A DNA stretch of 64,000 bases from Cyclobacteriaceae bacterium (GTDB lineage Bacteria; Bacteroidota; Bacteroidia; Cytophagales; Cyclobacteriaceae), in assembly GCA_016787565.1 (NCBI GenBank), contig JAEUUG010000012.1, positions 186,001 through 250,000 on the forward strand. Direction: 5' to 3'. Of the stretch, positions 1 to 8,640 are shown piece after piece. How positions within the stretch are numbered: the stretch's first letter is position 1; the number at the start of each line of letters is the position of its first letter. A model generated the notes under the pieces. That model saw only the letters and a program-made list of their open reading frames with translations, did not search any database and was not told the DNA's origin. A program made the translations under genes and the position numbers.

Positions 1-200
1 AGATTGAATCTACTATTTCAAAACTCGATTCGGCCAGCAACAGCATGATGGTTTGGATGCGCGAGTTCAATCCTGTTCCGGATAGCATAGGTGAAGAAAA
101 AGCCCGTGAATATCTTGAAAATGAAATGGAGCGGGTAAAAAAAGTGAAAGACAATATACTGGAAGCACTTGCTGCAGCAAAAGAGAAAACCGGCCAGTAA
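1..200 (+). CDS. C-terminal end of an uncharacterised helical protein (partial)
   Basis: The frame ending at the TAA at 198-200 is open to the left edge and gives the last 65 residues of a protein. They are charged and probably helical (MMVWMREFNP followed by a Glu/Lys-rich stretch). I associate this pattern with a conserved Bacteroidota lipoprotein family often labelled 'viral A-type inclusion protein', but I see no catalytic motif and assign no function. The gene converges on lptD with 2 bp between the stop codons. Its start and any signal peptide lie outside the window. Confidence 0.7.
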   Translation, partial: IESTISKLDSASNSMMVWMREFNPVPDSIGEEKAREYLENEMERVKKVKDNILEALAAAKEKTGQ

Positions 201-202
201 GA

Positions 203-2980
203 TTATAGACTATCAAAAAATGGTTTTCTCCGCTCTACCTTTAAGTCTTTCAGCATCGATGATTTTACGTTGATCGTAAAATTATAAGACTGAAATCTTC
301 CGAACGGAACCCAGGTGAGGCGCATTGTCCAGCAGTGCAGATCACGCGCAATTGTTATATTGGTTTGTGTAAACTCCTTTGATTGCAAATGATAGCCTGT
401 ATTATAATTCACCTTCCAGTTTTCCGACAACGAAACGTCACCTGAAAGAGAAATCGCAGAGGTCACCGTTGGCGAAACATTCAACGGGTGACTATACGAC
501 AAATTGAAATTGACATTCATACTCCAGGGGATATCAAAATCGACATAGGCATTTGGATTCTGTAGGTAAAATTGTTTCTCCTGTTCTGGCAGATCAGATT
601 TTGCTATCCGCTCCTGACTCTGCTTTTGTTTTTCCCTTGCTTTGGGATTAAGATTCGAACCAATGGCTAAGGTAGCCGAAGTTATTCTTCCTAAACTACC
701 GCCTTTCCAGGCATAGGTATCAAACCTTCTTTCAATTGACTTTCCCGTTTCTGAATCCAGAATAACTTTTTGATACGAGTATGGGTCCAGGTTGGCACTG
801 AGGTTAATGTTGATCAGGTTATCTAATACGTTTGTGTTTGCCGCCAAACTAAAAGGTGCCAGCTTAAAAGAATCGGCCATCAGATTATAGCTTGAACCAA
901 GGGACAGGTTGTTGATCAGCATCACCTTTCGGGCAACGGAATCCTTCTCACTTTTAACTTTCATTTCAAGGTTATTGCCAATACCAAAGCCCACCGCTCC
1001 GCTCCTTCCTAACGATGAACCACCATATACAAACCCTTCGTGCCGCGATTTGTAGGTTACCTGCGGGAGATAAACTGTTGAGGGCCCTGTTGGTTTTACA
1101 ATCACATTGAAATAATCCGGATTCCCGGAAAAATCAGGAGTATATCCAATCGAAACATTTGGATTCACGATATGCCGAATGGCTTTGACCTTGCCTCGTT
1201 TAAAAAAGTAGGTTCCATAAATTCGGGTATTGATACCGGCACTTACACTATAATTTGAAATCCTGTTAAAGCCCTGAATAGTATCTGCTTTCGCCTGATA
1301 ATTGCCATTTTCATCCTCAACATACCGCCAACTCAACTTTTCAAAATACCACTTCTCTTCGTAGTTAACCGAAGGCGACATGGTAAAGAATCGGAACAGC
1401 TTAAAAGAAAAAGAGGCAGGAATGGTATGACGAACACCTTTGCGTGCATTTTCAATAAAAGTCGGCAGGTTTGCCATCGTGAAGGGTGCAATGCTATCTT
1501 TGCTCGCTCCCGGCAATCTTCCCAGGTTATTGGTTATACGGTTGGTACCATTTAAGGTGTAGCTGACAGACAGGTTATCCATAGGACCCGTTCTTCCCTT
1601 TCGTTGAAAGGGATAAATATTTGTCATGTTAAAACTAACTGTGGGTAGTGGTAAATCAATTTGCCCTGAAACCAGGTCCTGATTGTGGCTGAGATTTACA
1701 CCTAAATTAAAAGGCGTACCAGGGAAGCGCTGGCTAAACGAAACATTGGAACTCAATTTTGTAGAGATGTTGCTTAATTGCCCGGTAGTATATTCATTTT
1801 GGTAGCCATAGTTCAGGTTGTTATTTTGGTTATACGTTGATGTGGCGGCATTCACCGAACCTGAAAAACGACTCGTTCCCTTCGATTGAGGTGAGTGACT
1901 CCAGGCAAGGCGGAAGTCCTTTGTTATCGATGGGCTTTCAACTTTATCGTTGTTAATATTTTTTGAGTAACTGAAATTCAATCCACCTGTATACGCATAG
2001 CGCTTTTGGTAATTGGAGGTGATATTAACCGCATGGCTGCCATTCGAATATAAATCGGTGGTGATACCCAACTTGATGTATTCGCTTATATCGAAAAAGT
2101 ACCCAAGACCCCGAAGGTTAAAACCTCTCCTTCGCTCTTCTCCAAACGATGGAAACAAAATGCCTGATGTACTTTCCTGCTGTGCCGGAAACATGCCAAA
2201 TAAAAATCCAAGTGGCAAAGGGATGTCATTAAATTCCATGTAAAATGGACCGGATACAATCTTGTCATTAGGAATGGCTTTCGTTTTAGTGGAGCGAATA
2301 CGAAAGTGCGGATGTTCAAGGTTACAAGTGGTATAACTATTCCGCACGCTGAGTATCTCATTCCGCTCATTCTTAAAAGCCGCGTCCGCATGCAAATAAC
2401 CCTCACCCTGTTGGGTAACCACCTCGCTGATGCGTGCCCTTCCTGTTTTAAAATTGTAGATGATATCCTTGGTCTCGTATAACTCATTACCATTTTTAAA
2501 AATGGGGTACCCAACCCGATTGCCAAGTGAGTCGCGCGAGCCGTGAGCGGTGAGCGTATTGTTTGCATAGTCTATAATAATCTCATCGGCTTCGAGTTCA
2601 ATAGAACCATACTTGATTTTTGCATCACCATACAACCAAATCATTTTTGTTTCCATACTGGCCCGTATGGAATCTCTGGCAGTATAGTTGATAGTAGTTT
2701 CGATGTCGCTTTTCTGCGGTATAGAATCTTTACGAACAACAGCAGAATCCAGGGGCTTTAATCCGTCAGCAGTGAGCTGAAGTGTATCGGACTTTAATGG
2801 TAAATTGCCAGACGGAGCTTTGATTTGCTGCTCTTGGGCAAGCATGGTTGAACTCATGAAGAAAAAGAGAAATGAAAAGATCAGGATATGCCGCACATGC
2901 ACTGAGTTAATGGTCAGACCTTTATCATTTAGTAAAAATTTCACAATTTTGCGTAAAGTTATTGCAAATACCTTGAACAT
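203..2980 (-). CDS. lptD: LPS-assembly outer membrane protein LptD (Bacteroidota type)
   Basis: Predicted outer membrane translocon that inserts lipopolysaccharide into the outer leaflet. The 925-residue protein has a hydrophobic signal segment at about residues 30-49 ending in LAQ. An OstA/LptA-like N-domain follows (about 75-230, including GDAKIKYG and ELEADEIIIDY), then a long beta-strand-rich barrel running to the C-terminus. The start is uncertain: the ATG at 2980 leaves a 29-residue pre-signal extension, and the divergent amidase gene begins only 9 bp away. In-frame GTG codons at 2902 and 2896 would give a normal signal peptide and leave room for promoters. Few Cys are visible, so the disulfide architecture of E. 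coli LptD is probably not conserved. The family call is firm; the start is not. Confidence 0.85.
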   Translation of the reverse strand: MFKVFAITLRKIVKFLLNDKGLTINSVHVRHILIFSFLFFFMSSTMLAQEQQIKAPSGNLPLKSDTLQLTADGLKPLDSAVVRKDSIPQKSDIETTINYTARDSIRASMETKMIWLYGDAKIKYGSIELEADEIIIDYANNTLTAHGSRDSLGNRVGYPIFKNGNELYETKDIIYNFKTGRARISEVVTQQGEGYLHADAAFKNERNEILSVRNSYTTCNLEHPHFRIRSTKTKAIPNDKIVSGPFYMEFNDIPLPLGFLFGMFPAQQESTSGILFPSFGEERRRGFNLRGLGYFFDISEYIKLGITTDLYSNGSHAVNITSNYQKRYAYTGGLNFSYSKNINNDKVESPSITKDFRLAWSHSPQSKGTSRFSGSVNAATSTYNQNNNLNYGYQNEYTTGQLSNISTKLSSNVSFSQRFPGTPFNLGVNLSHNQDLVSGQIDLPLPTVSFNMTNIYPFQRKGRTGPMDNLSVSYTLNGTNRITNNLGRLPGASKDSIAPFTMANLPTFIENARKGVRHTIPASFSFKLFRFFTMSPSVNYEEKWYFEKLSWRYVEDENGNYQAKADTIQGFNRISNYSVSAGINTRIYGTYFFKRGKVKAIRHIVNPNVSIGYTPDFSGNPDYFNVIVKPTGPSTVYLPQVTYKSRHEGFVYGGSSLGRSGAVGFGIGNNLEMKVKSEKDSVARKVMLINNLSLGSSYNLMADSFKLAPFSLAANTNVLDNLININLSANLDPYSYQKVILDSETGKSIERRFDTYAWKGGSLGRITSATLAIGSNLNPKAREKQKQSQERIAKSDLPEQEKQFYLQNPNAYVDFDIPWSMNVNFNLSYSHPLNVSPTVTSAISLSGDVSLSENWKVNYNTGYHLQSKEFTQTNITIARDLHCWTMRLTWVPFGRFQSYNFTINVKSSMLKDLKVERRKPFFDSL
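2944..2951 (+). promoter_or_regulatory. possible -7 element for the amidase gene
   Basis: CAATTTTG matches the Bacteroidota -7 element TAnnTTTG in 7 of 8 positions and lies about 38 bp upstream of the amidase GTG. No convincing TTG is present at -33. It falls inside the longest version of lptD, which supports the later lptD starts. Confidence 0.25.
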
Positions 2981-2989
2981 TATAAAGCC

Positions 2990-3772
2990 GTGAAGAATAT
3001 TGGAATATCCCTGCTCTTGATAGCAATAACCCTGCTAAACTCTTCCAGCACCACATTTTCGCCCGAATTCAAAATAGATGTGGTCGTTATTGATGCCGGA
3101 CACGGGGGTAAAGATTCGGGGACGCTGGGCAAGGCATCCAAAGAAAAAGATGTGGCCCTGAAGATCGCCCTGAAACTCGGAGCGAATATCGAAAAGAATT
3201 TACCAGGGGTAAAAGTAATCTATACCCGAAAAGACGATCGCTTTATTCCGCTGGATGAAAGAGCCGATATCGCCAATAAAAACAAAGCCGATCTGTTTAT
3301 CTGCATACATTCCAATGCCAATCCAAATACAAAGGCATTCGGCACCGAAACCTATGTGATGGGTCTGCATAAAGATGAAAGTAATCTGGAGGTAGCCAAG
3401 CGCGAGAATTCTGTAATTCTTTTAGATGAGAATTACAAAGAGCGATACGAGGGCTTCGATCCCAATAGCGCAGAGTCATACATCCTGTTTTCATTAAATC
3501 AGAGTGCCTATCAGGAGAACAGTTTAAATTTTGCTTCCAAAGTAGAGGCTCAATTTAAAAACCGGGCAGGCCGCGCCAGTCGTGGTGTGAAGCAAGCCGG
3601 ATTCTGGGTGCTGTGGCGAACGACTATGCCCAGTGTACTGATTGAAACCGGTTTTTTATCCAACGGTACGGAGGAGCAATTTCTGGTCAGTGATTCCGGA
3701 CAGGAATTGATTGCTTCAGGGATATACCGAGCGTTTAAAGAATACAAAACTGAGGTAGAATCTATAAATTGA
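2990..3772 (+). CDS. N-acetylmuramoyl-L-alanine amidase (Amidase_3 family)
   Basis: Secreted zinc amidase predicted to cut the MurNAc-L-Ala bond in peptidoglycan. The 260-residue protein has a signal sequence at residues 1-22 and an Amidase_3 domain at about 31-255. Likely zinc ligands are H38 (DAGHGG), E52 and H107 (CIHSNAN), with catalytic E219 in LIETGF. There is no SPOR, AMIN or LysM domain, so the catalytic domain stands alone. The start is GTG; an ATG would be far inside the domain. The gene diverges from lptD and is followed 37 bp downstream by the MCE gene in the same direction, an amidase-mlaD pairing that suggests co-transcription for envelope maintenance. Confidence 0.92.
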   Translation: MKNIGISLLLIAITLLNSSSTTFSPEFKIDVVVIDAGHGGKDSGTLGKASKEKDVALKIALKLGANIEKNLPGVKVIYTRKDDRFIPLDERADIANKNKADLFICIHSNANPNTKAFGTETYVMGLHKDESNLEVAKRENSVILLDENYKERYEGFDPNSAESYILFSLNQSAYQENSLNFASKVEAQFKNRAGRASRGVKQAGFWVLWRTTMPSVLIETGFLSNGTEEQFLVSDSGQELIASGIYRAFKEYKTEVESIN

Positions 3773-3809
3773 ACCCGAATTTTCCGCTACTTCATTCAAC
3801 CCCCGATTC

Positions 3810-4781
3810 ATGAAAATTTCCAAAGAATTTCAAGTAGGCCTGTTTATGGTGATGGCCATTCTCCTGCTCTACTTCGGTTTTTCTTTTCTTAAGGGCACCG
3901 ATTTCTTATCCTCCACCAATAAGTACTATGCATTTTATGAGAATGTGGACAACTTAACAGAATCGAACCAGATATACCTAAACGGACTGGCCGTAGGGAG
4001 AGTAAGTGACATCACTATTCAACAACGTAAAAACAGGGTACTTGTAGAGTTGGAGATTGACTCGGATATCATTCTGGGCGACTCTTCTATAGCCGTATTG
4101 AATGGCGAATTGCTGGGTGGCCGGTTTATACAACTCATCGTTGGAAAAGACTCAAAGTTGTTAGAGCCAAAAGACACCATTCGATCCGAAATTGCAAAAG
4201 GCCTTATGGATTTCCTGACTGAAAGCGCAGAGCCTGTTGCCGCTAATCTTCAAACAACATTAAAAAAGCTTAACATCATTCTGGATGGTCTGGCAAAAAA
4301 CACCAAGCAGCTTGATACCATGTTTATCCGCTTGCAAACCACCCCGGGTTTAATCAACAAAACATTGAATACAGCCAACACCAACATTGGCGAACTCTCC
4401 GGAAGTTTTAAATCTGTTGCCGGTAATCTGAATGGTACGCTGAATGAATTGAAACCGACCCTGGAAAACTTCAAAACATTGTCGGACTCACTCAAGATGC
4501 TGCAACTTAATGGCACGCTTTCCAAAGCACAGGAAACACTCGCCCGGTTAAACGAGACACTAGCTAAACTCAACAAAGGTGATAATACTGCCAGCAAACT
4601 GATGACAGATGACGAGCTGTATAACAACCTGAATAAACTTCTGCTTTCCATGGATAGTCTGGCCAACCACCTGAACGAAAATCCAAAACACTTTTTCGCT
4701 CCTCTTGGTAAGAGCAAAAAGAAAATTGAACGTGAGCTAAACCAGCAGCAAGAAGAAAAGGAGAAAGCTCAAAAGCCTTAA
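3810..4781 (+). CDS. MlaD/MCE family lipid-transport substrate-binding protein
   Basis: Predicted inner-membrane-anchored periplasmic protein that carries phospholipids between membranes. The 323-residue chain has one N-terminal membrane segment (about 9-29) and a single MCE domain (about 36-115, with NLTESNQIYLNGLAVGRV). A long helical tail rich in Leu, Asn and Lys follows (about 125-300), and the C-terminus is Lys/Glu/Gln-rich. MCE proteins normally act with an MlaE permease and MlaF ATPase; neither is present here, so partners must be encoded elsewhere. It is probably transcribed with the upstream amidase. Confidence 0.88.
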   Translation: MKISKEFQVGLFMVMAILLLYFGFSFLKGTDFLSSTNKYYAFYENVDNLTESNQIYLNGLAVGRVSDITIQQRKNRVLVELEIDSDIILGDSSIAVLNGELLGGRFIQLIVGKDSKLLEPKDTIRSEIAKGLMDFLTESAEPVAANLQTTLKKLNIILDGLAKNTKQLDTMFIRLQTTPGLINKTLNTANTNIGELSGSFKSVAGNLNGTLNELKPTLENFKTLSDSLKMLQLNGTLSKAQETLARLNETLAKLNKGDNTASKLMTDDELYNNLNKLLLSMDSLANHLNENPKHFFAPLGKSKKKIERELNQQQEEKEKAQKP

Positions 4782-4836
4782 CAGCAGCATTGTATAGCAT
4801 CTCTAACCGAAGGAAATCTCGGCTGGATTTTGCAGC

Positions 4837-4852
4837 TTTACAGTACTGTAAA
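4837..4852. promoter_or_regulatory. perfect 16-bp palindrome, candidate operator
   Basis: TTTACAGTACTGTAAA is a perfect 16-bp inverted repeat ending 5 bp before the ATG of the carboxyltransferase gene. A dimeric repressor bound here would block transcription or translation start. The regulator is unknown. Confidence 0.45.
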
Positions 4853-4857
4853 ATCCT

Positions 4858-6492
4858 ATGACCAACGCCGAATTAGAATTCAATAAAAACGAAGATCAGT
4901 TTAAGCAACTCGCTGCTCTGCTCCGCACGAAAGAAAAAAAGACAAAGCTGGGAGGAGGAGAAAAAAAAATTGACGAGCAACACCTGAAAGGCAAGCTTAC
5001 CGCCCGCGAACGCATTGACTATTTAGTTGATAAAGGATCCCGCTTTCTCGAGATTGGACTTTTTGCAGCGGATGGTCTGTATCAGGATGTTGGCGGATGT
5101 CCTTCAGCCGGTGTTGTTACAGGTATCGGTTACGTGCACGGCAGGCCATGTGTTATCGTAGCCAACGATGCTACTGTAAAAGCTGGAGCCTGGTTCCCGA
5201 TGACAGCAAAAAAAAACCTGCGCGCCCAGGAGATCGCGATGGAAAATCGGTTACCCGTTATTTACCTCGTTGATAGTGCTGGTGTTTTTCTGCCCATGCA
5301 GGATGAAATATTTCCGGACAAGGAACATTTTGGAAGACAATTCAGGAATAATGCAAAAATGTCGGCCATGGGCATTATTCAAATTGCAGCGATCATGGGA
5401 AGTTGTGTGGCCGGTGGAGCTTATCTCCCAATCATGTCGGATGAAGCCATGATTGTTGATAAAACCGGTTCCATTTTTCTGGCCGGATCGTACTTAGTCA
5501 AAGCTGCCATAGGTGAAGATGTAGATAATGAAACACTCGGAGGCGCAACAACACATTGCGAAATTTCCGGAGTAACGGATAACAAGTTTCCGAATGATCA
5601 GGCTTGCCTCGATTACATCCGGTCATTGTTTAATAAAGTAGGCGCCCAGGAAAAAGCCGGGTTCGACCGAATTAAACCTATTACGCCAAAAGAAAAACCA
5701 GAAGATATTTTTGGCCTGATACCCAGCGATCGCACCAAGCCATACGATACAACCGATATTATCAAAAGACTGGTAGACGATTCTATCTTTGACGAATACA
5801 AGGCACAGTATGGTAAAACACTGCTCTGCGGAACAGCACGCATTGATGGATGGGCTGTAGGCATCATCGCCAATCAGCGTAAAGTAGTCAAAACAAAAAA
5901 AGGTGAAATGCAGATGGGCGGAGTAATTTACTCCGATTCTGCGGATAAGGCTGCGCGCTTCATCATGAACTGTAACCAGCGTAAAATTCCATTAGTGTTT
6001 CTGCAGGACGTTAGCGGATTCATGGTGGGTAGCAAAGCCGAGCATGGTGGCATCATTAAAGATGGAGCCAAAATGGTTAATGCCATGGCAAACTCTACCG
6101 TTCCGAAATTCACAATCATCATCGGAAATTCTTACGGAGCTGGAAACTACGCCATGTGTGGAAAAGCATACGACCCACGATTGATTTTTGCCTGGCCAAC
6201 AGCACAAATTGCAGTCATGAGTGGCGCCTCCGCAGCAAAAACATTACTGCAAATCAGGGTTAATACACTCAAAACACAAGGACAACAAATCACCAGAGAA
6301 GAAGAGGAAAGCCTGTTGAAAGAAATAACAGACCGATACAACGATCAGCTAAGCCCTTATTATGCTGCAGCAAGACTCTGGGTAGATGGTGTGATTGATC
6401 CTTTGGAAACACGTCATGTGATTTCTATGGGAATTGAAGCTGCTAATCATGCACCCGTAGAAAAATTTAATGTTGGTGTAATTCAGACCTGA
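4858..6492 (+). CDS. acyl-CoA carboxylase carboxyltransferase (beta) subunit, methylcrotonyl-CoA type
   Basis: Carboxyltransferase subunit of a biotin-dependent acyl-CoA carboxylase, moving CO2 from carboxybiotin to an acyl-CoA. The 544 residues cover both crotonase-like halves: [22 protein letters not shown] near the N-terminus, the SAGVFLPMQDE and GSCVAGGAYLP segments in the first half, and DVSGFMVG and GNSYGAGNYAMCG in the second. The long DEIFPDKEHFGRQF segment resembles methylcrotonyl-CoA carboxylase beta subunits more than propionyl-CoA ones, pointing to leucine catabolism; substrate is inferred. No biotin carboxylase or biotin carrier gene is nearby. A perfect palindrome sits directly upstream. 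Confidence 0.88.
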   Translation: MTNAELEFNKNEDQFKQLAALLRTKEKKTKLGGGEKKIDEQHLKGKLTARERIDYLVDKGSRFLEIGLFAADGLYQDVGGCPSAGVVTGIGYVHGRPCVIVANDATVKAGAWFPMTAKKNLRAQEIAMENRLPVIYLVDSAGVFLPMQDEIFPDKEHFGRQFRNNAKMSAMGIIQIAAIMGSCVAGGAYLPIMSDEAMIVDKTGSIFLAGSYLVKAAIGEDVDNETLGGATTHCEISGVTDNKFPNDQACLDYIRSLFNKVGAQEKAGFDRIKPITPKEKPEDIFGLIPSDRTKPYDTTDIIKRLVDDSIFDEYKAQYGKTLLCGTARIDGWAVGIIANQRKVVKTKKGEMQMGGVIYSDSADKAARFIMNCNQRKIPLVFLQDVSGFMVGSKAEHGGIIKDGAKMVNAMANSTVPKFTIIIGNSYGAGNYAMCGKAYDPRLIFAWPTAQIAVMSGASAAKTLLQIRVNTLKTQGQQITREEEESLLKEITDRYNDQLSPYYAAARLWVDGVIDPLETRHVISMGIEAANHAPVEKFNVGVIQT

Positions 6493-6541
6493 CATCACAG
6501 GATGAATTCCGAAAAAAGAAATACTTTTACCCATTGAGTCG

Positions 6542-7396
6542 ATGGAAGAAAAAGAATTAAAAGCACTGGTATCGCTGCTCGATGATGAAGACGCACAAAT
6601 CGTCTCGCACATTGAGCAAAAGATTCTATCGCTTGGCACCAGCATTATTCCCTACCTGGAACAGGAATGGGAAACAAACTTCAATCCGCAGGTACAGCGT
6701 AAGATTGAAGAACTCGTGCATACGCTTCAATATGAATTGCTAAAAGAACGCATTCAGGAGTGGTACCAAAGTGAGGATCAGGATTTACTTACCGGCATGT
6801 GGCTGGTGGCCACGTACCAGTATCCGGATATTGAATTACTAAAACTGAAACAGGATCTTGAACAAATTTATTATGAGGCCTGGCTGGAGTTTAAGCCCGA
6901 CCTGTATCCGTTTGACCAAATCAAAGTCATCAATGGTGTATTGTTTAACAAACTGAAATTCGGAGCGAATACAAAAAATTTTCATTCTCCAGGAAATTCG
7001 ATGATTAATGTCGTACTCGAAATGAAGAAGGGTAATCCGATTACGCTTTGCATCATCTACATGCTGGTGGCCCAAAAATTAAAGCTTCCGGTTTACGGTG
7101 TAAACCTTCCAAATTTATTTGTGCTCACCTACAAAGACGAAAAACATCCCCAATTTTACATTAATGCCTTCAACCGCGGCTTGATTTTTTCACGGCAGGA
7201 TATAGAGAATTACATCAATGAATTACACATCACCCAACAGGATTCATTCTTTGAACCGTGCTCAAGTCTGGAAATTGTACGCAGGGTTTTCCGAAACCTG
7301 ATCATGTCATTCGATAAAATGGGTGAACATGCCAAGGCCGAGGAAGTGAAAGAGTTACTGCTCATCATTGCCGATGGTGCAGACCTTGGAGTTTAG
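6542..7396 (+). CDS. SirB1-type transglutaminase-like protein
   Basis: Cytosolic protein of 284 residues. The N-terminal ~90 residues are helical and acidic. A SirB1/transglutaminase-like domain follows (about 110-215) with the family landmarks FHSPGNSMINVVL and KGNPITLCIIYM, the Cys in the latter taking the place of a thiol-enzyme nucleophile. No secretion signal is visible. Related proteins are widespread and mostly uncharacterised, so no substrate can be given. The gene lies 49 bp after the carboxyltransferase gene on the same strand and may be co-transcribed. Confidence 0.8.
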   Translation: MEEKELKALVSLLDDEDAQIVSHIEQKILSLGTSIIPYLEQEWETNFNPQVQRKIEELVHTLQYELLKERIQEWYQSEDQDLLTGMWLVATYQYPDIELLKLKQDLEQIYYEAWLEFKPDLYPFDQIKVINGVLFNKLKFGANTKNFHSPGNSMINVVLEMKKGNPITLCIIYMLVAQKLKLPVYGVNLPNLFVLTYKDEKHPQFYINAFNRGLIFSRQDIENYINELHITQQDSFFEPCSSLEIVRRVFRNLIMSFDKMGEHAKAEEVKELLLIIADGADLGV

Positions 7397-7402
7397 CACA
7401 GC

Positions 7403-7972
7403 TTAATTTTTCTTACGGATATTACATCCCACGGGCCTGACTTCAGCCGTTTCGATTTTCTGATTGGTAAGCATGATGTCAATGGCATCGCGCAGATAAC
7501 TGTGTCGTACATCGGCTTCCACCTGTGCATTGTCGTCAATAGCCCCACGGTACACAACCTGAAATTTTCCACCATTATTTTTCAATAAAAAAACACTGGG
7601 ACTTTTCGTGGCCCCTAAACTCTGCATCAGGGATTGCTCTTTATCCGAAAGGTATGGTACGGAAAGACCCCACTGCTGCGCTTTCTTGATCATGCTTTCT
7701 GCCGACTCTGCGGGCTCGATGTTAGCGTTCACGAGCAGTACAGGAACTTTATCCTGGAAATCTTTTGATAGCTTTTCAATCCGGCTACGGTAGTATTCAT
7801 CAAAGGGACAAGCATTACTGGTAAAAATAATGACCACGCCAGAACATGACGGATAGGTTTCCAGTGAGATGGACTTACCGTTCACCACATTCGTGAGCGA
7901 GAAATTCGGTACTTGTTGTGCCTGTGCTTTTATAAGCACAACCATCATGAACACAATCCAAAACTTCTTCAT
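7403..7972 (-). CDS. secreted thioredoxin-like redoxin
   Basis: Predicted exported thioredoxin-fold protein of 189 residues. A signal peptide (1-19, cut near AQAQ) is followed by a redoxin domain of the AhpC/TSA class with the active-site region TSNACPFDEYY. C55 is the likely catalytic Cys, and the second CxxC cysteine is missing (Phe-Asp instead). The start at 7972 is chosen because it begins a clean signal peptide; an upstream in-frame extension overlaps the next gene. It lies 7 bp downstream of the phosphopantetheinyl transferase gene and is probably co-transcribed. A peroxidase-like or thiol-disulfide role is inferred. Confidence 0.8.
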   Translation of the reverse strand: MKKFWIVFMMVVLIKAQAQQVPNFSLTNVVNGKSISLETYPSCSGVVIIFTSNACPFDEYYRSRIEKLSKDFQDKVPVLLVNANIEPAESAESMIKKAQQWGLSVPYLSDKEQSLMQSLGATKSPSVFLLKNNGGKFQVVYRGAIDDNAQVEADVRHSYLRDAIDIMLTNQKIETAEVRPVGCNIRKKN

Positions 7973-7979
7973 ACTTTCT

Positions 7980-8603
7980 TCATTTACTGTACACCAAAAC
8001 AAAATCCGTAAATACGTAGTACTGTAAAGGTACAGTTGTTTCTTCTCCTTCGACAATAATCCGGCCAAGAATATCCCCCTCCTGCTTCAGTAAAAAAGAA
8101 TCAATCTTTAGGTTTTCTGTAAAAATCAAATCCTTCTTACCGTAAACCTTCACCAAGGTTTCTTTTGCGCTCCAATAAATACAATGCTTCACAATAGCAT
8201 CACCAGCATCAATCAACTCTGCCGTGCTCAACACCCGAGGAGCAATTTTCAGTAGTTTGGCCTTGGGTTGTTCCAGATCAATTCCTGCAGCTTTTACCTT
8301 ATCCAACAATACAGCAACATAGGGATAAGAGTGCGTGAGCGAAAGCTGGTAATCGCAGCCGATCGGAAATGGTTTTCCAAACTCATCTTTCCGAATACCC
8401 TGATACGATTGGCCCATACTGTTCAGGACTTCCTTCACCAACACACGTCCTCCCAAAAACTCCAGTCGCTTGAAAAGGTTGGTCATTTCTTCCGGAACGA
8501 TGGCCATCCCATCCAACAGCCGGATTAGTGCGGACTCATCTTCATCGAGCTGCCAAATGGCCCAGGCACGATTATGTTCGTGGTGTATTGTATTAAACAG
8601 CAT
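7980..8603 (-). CDS. 4'-phosphopantetheinyl transferase superfamily protein
   Basis: Predicted to transfer the phosphopantetheine arm of CoA to a carrier protein (acyl, peptidyl or aryl carrier). The 207-residue protein has the two signature segments of the Sfp/AcpT class: GIDLE at 107-111 (metal-binding Asp/Glu) and WSAKE at 144-148. The start at 8603 is preferred to the upstream ATG at 8636, which would nearly touch the divergent WD40 gene and run through a palindrome. The carrier partner is unknown because no polyketide, peptide-synthetase or acyl-carrier gene is near. Confidence 0.85.
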   Translation of the reverse strand: MLFNTIHHEHNRAWAIWQLDEDESALIRLLDGMAIVPEEMTNLFKRLEFLGGRVLVKEVLNSMGQSYQGIRKDEFGKPFPIGCDYQLSLTHSYPYVAVLLDKVKAAGIDLEQPKAKLLKIAPRVLSTAELIDAGDAIVKHCIYWSAKETLVKVYGKKDLIFTENLKIDSFLLKQEGDILGRIIVEGEETTVPLQYYVFTDFVLVYSK

Positions 8604-8608
8604 TGGCG

Positions 8609-8625
8609 TAACTTTCGGAAAGTTA
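8609..8625. promoter_or_regulatory. perfect odd palindrome between divergent genes, candidate operator
   Basis: TAACTTTC-G-GAAAGTTA has perfect 8-bp arms around one base. It fills the 37-bp space between the start of the phosphopantetheinyl transferase gene (minus strand) and the WD40 gene (plus strand). Read on either strand it contains TAACTTTC, 7 of 8 to the -7 element, so it could be a bidirectional promoter or operator. Confidence 0.4.
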
Positions 8626-8640
8626 TGAGGTTTCAAGCGA

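Noticed and set aside
2086-2568. 160-codon minus-strand ORF inside lptD
   Set aside because: It is a shifted frame over the lptD coding sequence with no domain and no independent signals.
4250-4717. 155-codon antisense ORF over the MCE gene
   Set aside because: The Leu/Ser-rich translation mirrors the helical repeat tail of the MCE protein on the other strand; no start signals.
4858-6492. Complete acyl-CoA carboxylase operon
   Set aside because: Neither this carboxyltransferase nor the one at 55890 has a biotin carboxylase or carrier gene nearby, so no complete complex is encoded in the window.
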